7,757 nt of DNA, taken from positions 1 through 7,757 of the forward strand of contig DTTG01000153.1 in the NCBI GenBank assembly GCA_012964845.1, written 5' to 3'. The notes under the pieces were generated by a model that ran no database searches, was not told the origin of the DNA, and saw nothing but the letters and a program-made list of their open reading frames with translations. This stretch comes from Fidelibacterota bacterium (lineage in GTDB: Bacteria; Fidelibacterota; Marinisomatia; SCGC-AAA003-L08; D37C17). The position numbers were made by a program, and so were the translations under genes. Shown in pieces: positions 5,440 to 7,757 of the stretch. The first letter of the stretch is position 1, and each line of letters starts with the position of its first letter.

Positions 5440-5866
5440 CCCGTTATTTCTGATCCTAACATTTGCATTGGTTGATGGACAATCCATTATTGCCAATCAA
5501 TCCCCAAACGAATTGCCAATTAATACCGGTCAATTTGAGCAATCTATTATGAATCCAAACAAATTCAATATGAATCAAGGATTTACCATGATGACCTCAA
5601 TGAGTGGAGGCAAGAGTCAAACAATGGGAATTTACTCTAACTACTCCAGCTTTAAACTTTCAGAACGTTTGCAATTTAAAACAGGGCTCCACTTAATCCA
5701 GAGTCAAAATAATTTATCCTACTCCAATGGTCCTCAAACTGGAATAGGCTATGAACTTGGAGTGGAATATAAATTGAGTCCCAATTCTATCCTCTCGTTT
5801 CAATTGGTTAATTATAGTAATTCTCCAATCCGTAACCGGAATTTATCCCCCTTAAATGTCCCTTAA
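5405..5866 (+). CDS. Uncharacterised exported beta-rich protein (possible small outer-membrane barrel)
   Basis: I cannot name this protein. It has 153 residues. Lys5-Lys6 followed by a hydrophobic stretch (about 10-23) and VDGQS (23-27) look like a cleavable signal peptide. A methionine- and asparagine-rich segment (49-74, six Met) follows, then alternating polar and hydrophobic stretches that read as amphipathic beta strands: about 73-84, 88-100, 112-124 and 128-137, separated by Asn/Gly/Ser/Pro turns. The last region contains the periodic GIGYELGVEYKLSPNS (113-128). This fits a small or partial outer-membrane beta-barrel, though it is short for a closed eight-strand barrel. The start at 5405 has AGGA at 5396-5399 with 5-nt spacing; ATG at 5414 is also possible and gives a shorter basic n-region. 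It overlaps glmU by 35 nt and the LytR_C gene by 11 nt, so it is an operon member and a likely envelope protein. From memory, similar short proteins occur in FCB genomes; this is unverified. Confidence 0.75.
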   Translation: MTIMKKTLSIFNPLFLILTFALVDGQSIIANQSPNELPINTGQFEQSIMNPNKFNMNQGFTMMTSMSGGKSQTMGIYSNYSSFKLSERLQFKTGLHLIQSQNNLSYSNGPQTGIGYELGVEYKLSPNSILSFQLVNYSNSPIRNRNLSPLNVP

Positions 5867-6392
5867 AAAGCGACATCACAAAAAGAAATCCATTTATAAT
5901 AAACTGAAAGGCTTGATTTCAAATCTATCCTTTGGTATTCTTGGAGTATTGGTTATTGGATTTCTCATATCTGGAGTAAACCGTCTTTTCTTTAACTCAG
6001 GAATTGATGCAAATTATCCTGATTTAAGTACCTTAATCACAAAAACAAAATACGAAAAGAAAACCGGCCATAAAATTCAAATAGAAATCAGGAATGGGTG
6101 TGGAGTGTCTAATCTTGCACGAATGTACACCGATTTTCTAAGAGAGCAAGGATTAGACGTATTAGATTCAAAAAATGCAGATCATTTTAATTATTTAGAA
6201 ACTCAAATTCTCCACCATCGAGGGAACCTGAAAAGAGCCAAGGAATTAGCCAATATTTTAATGATTGAAGACAGCAAAATTATTGAAGATAAAAATGAAT
6301 TACTTTTTTACGATTTGACCCTCATCATTGGAAAAGACTATATCACTTTGCCATCCTACCGGGAAGCAGTTTTATTTCAACCCCCTTTTTAA
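5856..6392 (+). CDS. Membrane-anchored LytR_C-domain protein
   Basis: This 178-residue protein has a very basic cytoplasmic N-terminus (KKRHHKKK, 4-11), one hydrophobic segment (about 24-42), and an extracytoplasmic C-terminal part, which is a type II membrane topology. Residues 73-163 match the LytR cell envelope-related C-terminal domain (LytR_C, PF13399) pattern: IQIEIRNGCGVSNLA (74-88), FLREQGLDV (94-102), NADHFNYLETQILHHRG (107-123), a helix with AKELANIL (128-135), and DLTLIIGKDY (153-162). LytR_C is usually attached to LytR-CpsA-Psr phosphotransferases; here there is no such catalytic domain, so the protein is a stand-alone LytR_C. Its function is unknown; a cell-envelope or glycan-associated role is inferred from the domain and the upstream UDP-sugar enzyme gene. 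It overlaps the upstream gene by 11 nt (ATGTCCCTTAA), has no Shine-Dalgarno, and is probably translated by re-initiation. rsfS follows after 14 nt. Confidence 0.82.
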   Translation: MSLKKRHHKKKSIYNKLKGLISNLSFGILGVLVIGFLISGVNRLFFNSGIDANYPDLSTLITKTKYEKKTGHKIQIEIRNGCGVSNLARMYTDFLREQGLDVLDSKNADHFNYLETQILHHRGNLKRAKELANILMIEDSKIIEDKNELLFYDLTLIIGKDYITLPSYREAVLFQPPF

Positions 6393-6406
6393 CTATTTAA
6401 ACTCCA

Positions 6407-6790
6407 TTGCCCAAAACGAAAAAAATAAAACCTAATCCTTCAGGGAGTGAGCTTCACGCCCACCGTATTTCAGAACTTATGTTGGATAAAAAAGCGCTGG
6501 ACATAAAAATTATTGATGTGAGGACTATTACTACCTTAACTGATTTTTTTGTAATCTGCACCTCTGAATCTGAACCTCAATCTCGAGCTATAACAGACCA
6601 TGTTAATGAAACCATGAAGAAGGAAGGTACTGCTTCCTGGCATACGGAAGGCTACCAGTATTTAGATTGGGTACTGGTAGATTTTGTCAGTATCGTGGTT
6701 CATATTTTCAGTAAAAAAGCACGGGAATACTATGAATTTGAGCGCCTCTGGGCAGATGGTTCTATAACAGATATACAAGACAAGAAATGA
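6407..6790 (+). CDS. rsfS: Ribosomal silencing factor RsfS
   Basis: RsfS (Iojap/YbeB family) binds ribosomal protein uL14 on the 50S subunit and blocks joining of the subunits when nutrients are short. The 127-residue protein has all family blocks: ISELMLDKKALDIKIIDV (21-38), LTDFFVICTSES (44-55), a helix with ITDHVNETMKKEG (62-74), EGYQYLDWVLVDFVSIVVHIF (81-101, the central beta core) and REYYEFERLWADG (106-118). The start is a TTG at 6407. An in-frame TAA at 6398-6400 rules out anything further upstream, and the next candidate, ATG at 6479, would cut into the first helix. The TTG gives a basic 10-residue leader (PKTKKIK). No Shine-Dalgarno is visible, so expression may be low or coupled to the upstream gene. 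The stop overlaps the argS start as ATGA. Elsewhere rsfS often sits by nadD; that gene is not present here. Confidence 0.93.
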   Translation: MPKTKKIKPNPSGSELHAHRISELMLDKKALDIKIIDVRTITTLTDFFVICTSESEPQSRAITDHVNETMKKEGTASWHTEGYQYLDWVLVDFVSIVVHIFSKKAREYYEFERLWADGSITDIQDKK

Positions 6791-7757
6791 AAAATGCTTT
6801 GTCCTCCGCCCTCAGGGAAATTTTAACCACCCTGAATTACCCGGAAACAAAAATAGTTGTTCAACTTCCGAAAAATCCAAACCATGGTGATTTTGCCACA
6901 AACTTAGCCTTGCAGCTTGGTGGGCAATTAGGTAAAAGCCCTCGAGATATAGCCCAAATTCTTGCCGATAAACTGAAATCTGATTATCCAAACTTAGTGG
7001 ACTCCACAGACATTGCAGGTCCTGGATTTATAAATATTTCCATAAATAAAAATGCCATTGTATCTCAATTACTATCGGTATTAACATTGAATAAAGAATA
7101 TGGGAAATCTGATTTTGGACAGGGAAAAACAGCTCAGGTAGAATTTGTCAGTGCTAATCCCACCGGTCCCCTCACAGTTGGACATGGCAGGGGTGCAATT
7201 TTAGGCGATGTGATCAGCAGTATTTTAGAATGGAATGGTTATGAAGTTGAACGTGAGTATTATTACAATAATGCCGGCAGGCAGATGCATCGACTGGGAG
7301 AATCGGTAAAATCTCGATATCTTGAACTTGTAGGCGAAAATACGGAGTTTCCTGAAGAAGGGTATGAAGGTGAATATATAATCGAAATTGCCCAGAGTCT
7401 CTTGGATAAAAATGGTGATTCACTCATCGATACGGCTGATAATAAAGTATTTAAAGAAGCGGCTGAATCCAATATTTTTTTAAACATTAAAAAAACTCTC
7501 GCACGAATTGGACTCAAATTTGATTCATTTTTCAATGAGAATTCACTATATGATTCTGGTGCCATTGAAGATGTTGTTGATACACTTCGACAAAAAAACC
7601 TCATTTATGAAAAAGAGGGAGCTACCTGGTTTAAAGCAACTGAAGCGGGCAGAGATCAAGATCGAGTAATTATTAAATCCTCTGGTGAACCTACCTACCG
7701 TCTTCCGGATATTGCTTATCATCAAAATAAATTTAACCGAGGGTATGATTTAATGGT
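6787..7757 (+). CDS. argS: Arginyl-tRNA synthetase, N-terminal 323 codons (runs off the window)
   Basis: ArgS is the class I synthetase that charges tRNA-Arg. The frame is open from ATG 6787 to the window end, so about 60 percent of a typical 550-residue enzyme is present. Visible parts are the N-terminal tRNA-binding Add1 domain (about 1-85, with PNHGDFATNLALQLG at 31-45), then VEFVSANPTGPLTVGHGRG (118-136) carrying the HIGH-type signature, REYYYNNAGRQM (156-167), and the catalytic-domain segment SGEPTYRLPDIAYH (309-322) near the end. The KMSK-equivalent region and anticodon-binding domain lie beyond the window. The first residue of the HIGH signature is threonine (T130-V-G-H133) rather than histidine, a variant I believe also occurs in some other FCB-group ArgS proteins. 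The start codon overlaps the rsfS stop by 4 nt (ATGA), indicating coupled translation. There is no sign of frameshift. Confidence 0.95.
   Translation, partial: MKNALSSALREILTTLNYPETKIVVQLPKNPNHGDFATNLALQLGGQLGKSPRDIAQILADKLKSDYPNLVDSTDIAGPGFINISINKNAIVSQLLSVLTLNKEYGKSDFGQGKTAQVEFVSANPTGPLTVGHGRGAILGDVISSILEWNGYEVEREYYYNNAGRQMHRLGESVKSRYLELVGENTEFPEEGYEGEYIIEIAQSLLDKNGDSLIDTADNKVFKEAAESNIFLNIKKTLARIGLKFDSFFNENSLYDSGAIEDVVDTLRQKNLIYEKEGATWFKATEAGRDQDRVIIKSSGEPTYRLPDIAYHQNKFNRGYDLM

Noticed and set aside
7263..7604. Minus-strand 113-codon ORF inside argS
   Set aside because: It is fully antisense to conserved ArgS sequence, has low-complexity serine-rich composition and no recognisable domain.

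Overview
The window looks like a chromosomal segment of a Gram-negative-type bacterium with moderately AT-rich DNA. Some genes have clear Shine-Dalgarno sites and others have none. The best guess is a member of the Fibrobacterota-Chlorobiota-Bacteroidota (FCB) group, possibly Candidatus Neomarinimicrobiota (SAR406). This rests on the mix of genes, a small beta-rich exported protein, a cysteine-rich secreted protein of a style I associate with marine FCB bacteria, and degenerate short-period repeats between genes. The assignment is inference and only moderately secure.

Layout. On the minus strand, 1-275 is the 5' end of a cysteine-rich exported protein that runs out of the window. A 225-nt gap (276-500) holds its ribosome binding site, an imperfect inverted repeat and a CRP-type palindrome. 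Next is a queuosine-precursor transporter gene (yhhQ/VUT family, 501-1235). The divergent intergenic region 1236-1573 is full of non-coding repeats: a perfect 36-bp direct repeat inside two arrays with 8-nt periodicity, plus two related pyrimidine-rich blocks. Everything from 1574 rightward is on the plus strand: a metallo-beta-lactamase-fold hydrolase, a cysteine desulfurase, MnmA (tRNA 2-thiouridylase), a single-domain GlmU-type uridylyltransferase, a small exported beta-rich protein, a membrane-anchored LytR_C-domain protein, RsfS, and the first 323 codons of arginyl-tRNA synthetase.

How the genes work together. From 2465 to the window end the plus-strand genes overlap by 4 to about 35 nt, with one exception: a 14-nt gap before rsfS. 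This looks like one translationally coupled operon mixing tRNA and ribosome functions (sulfur donor plus MnmA, RsfS, ArgS) with envelope functions (UDP-GlcNAc synthesis, exported beta-rich protein, LytR_C protein). The cysteine desulfurase most likely feeds persulfide sulfur directly to MnmA for 2-thiouridine at tRNA position 34. yhhQ, on the other strand, serves another position-34 modification, queuosine.

The least explained items are the periodic repeats at 1240-1510, the pair of uncharacterised envelope genes at 5405-6392, the cysteine-rich exported protein and the palindrome at 464-485. I see no tRNA, rRNA, complete insertion sequence, CRISPR array or convincing intrinsic terminator.
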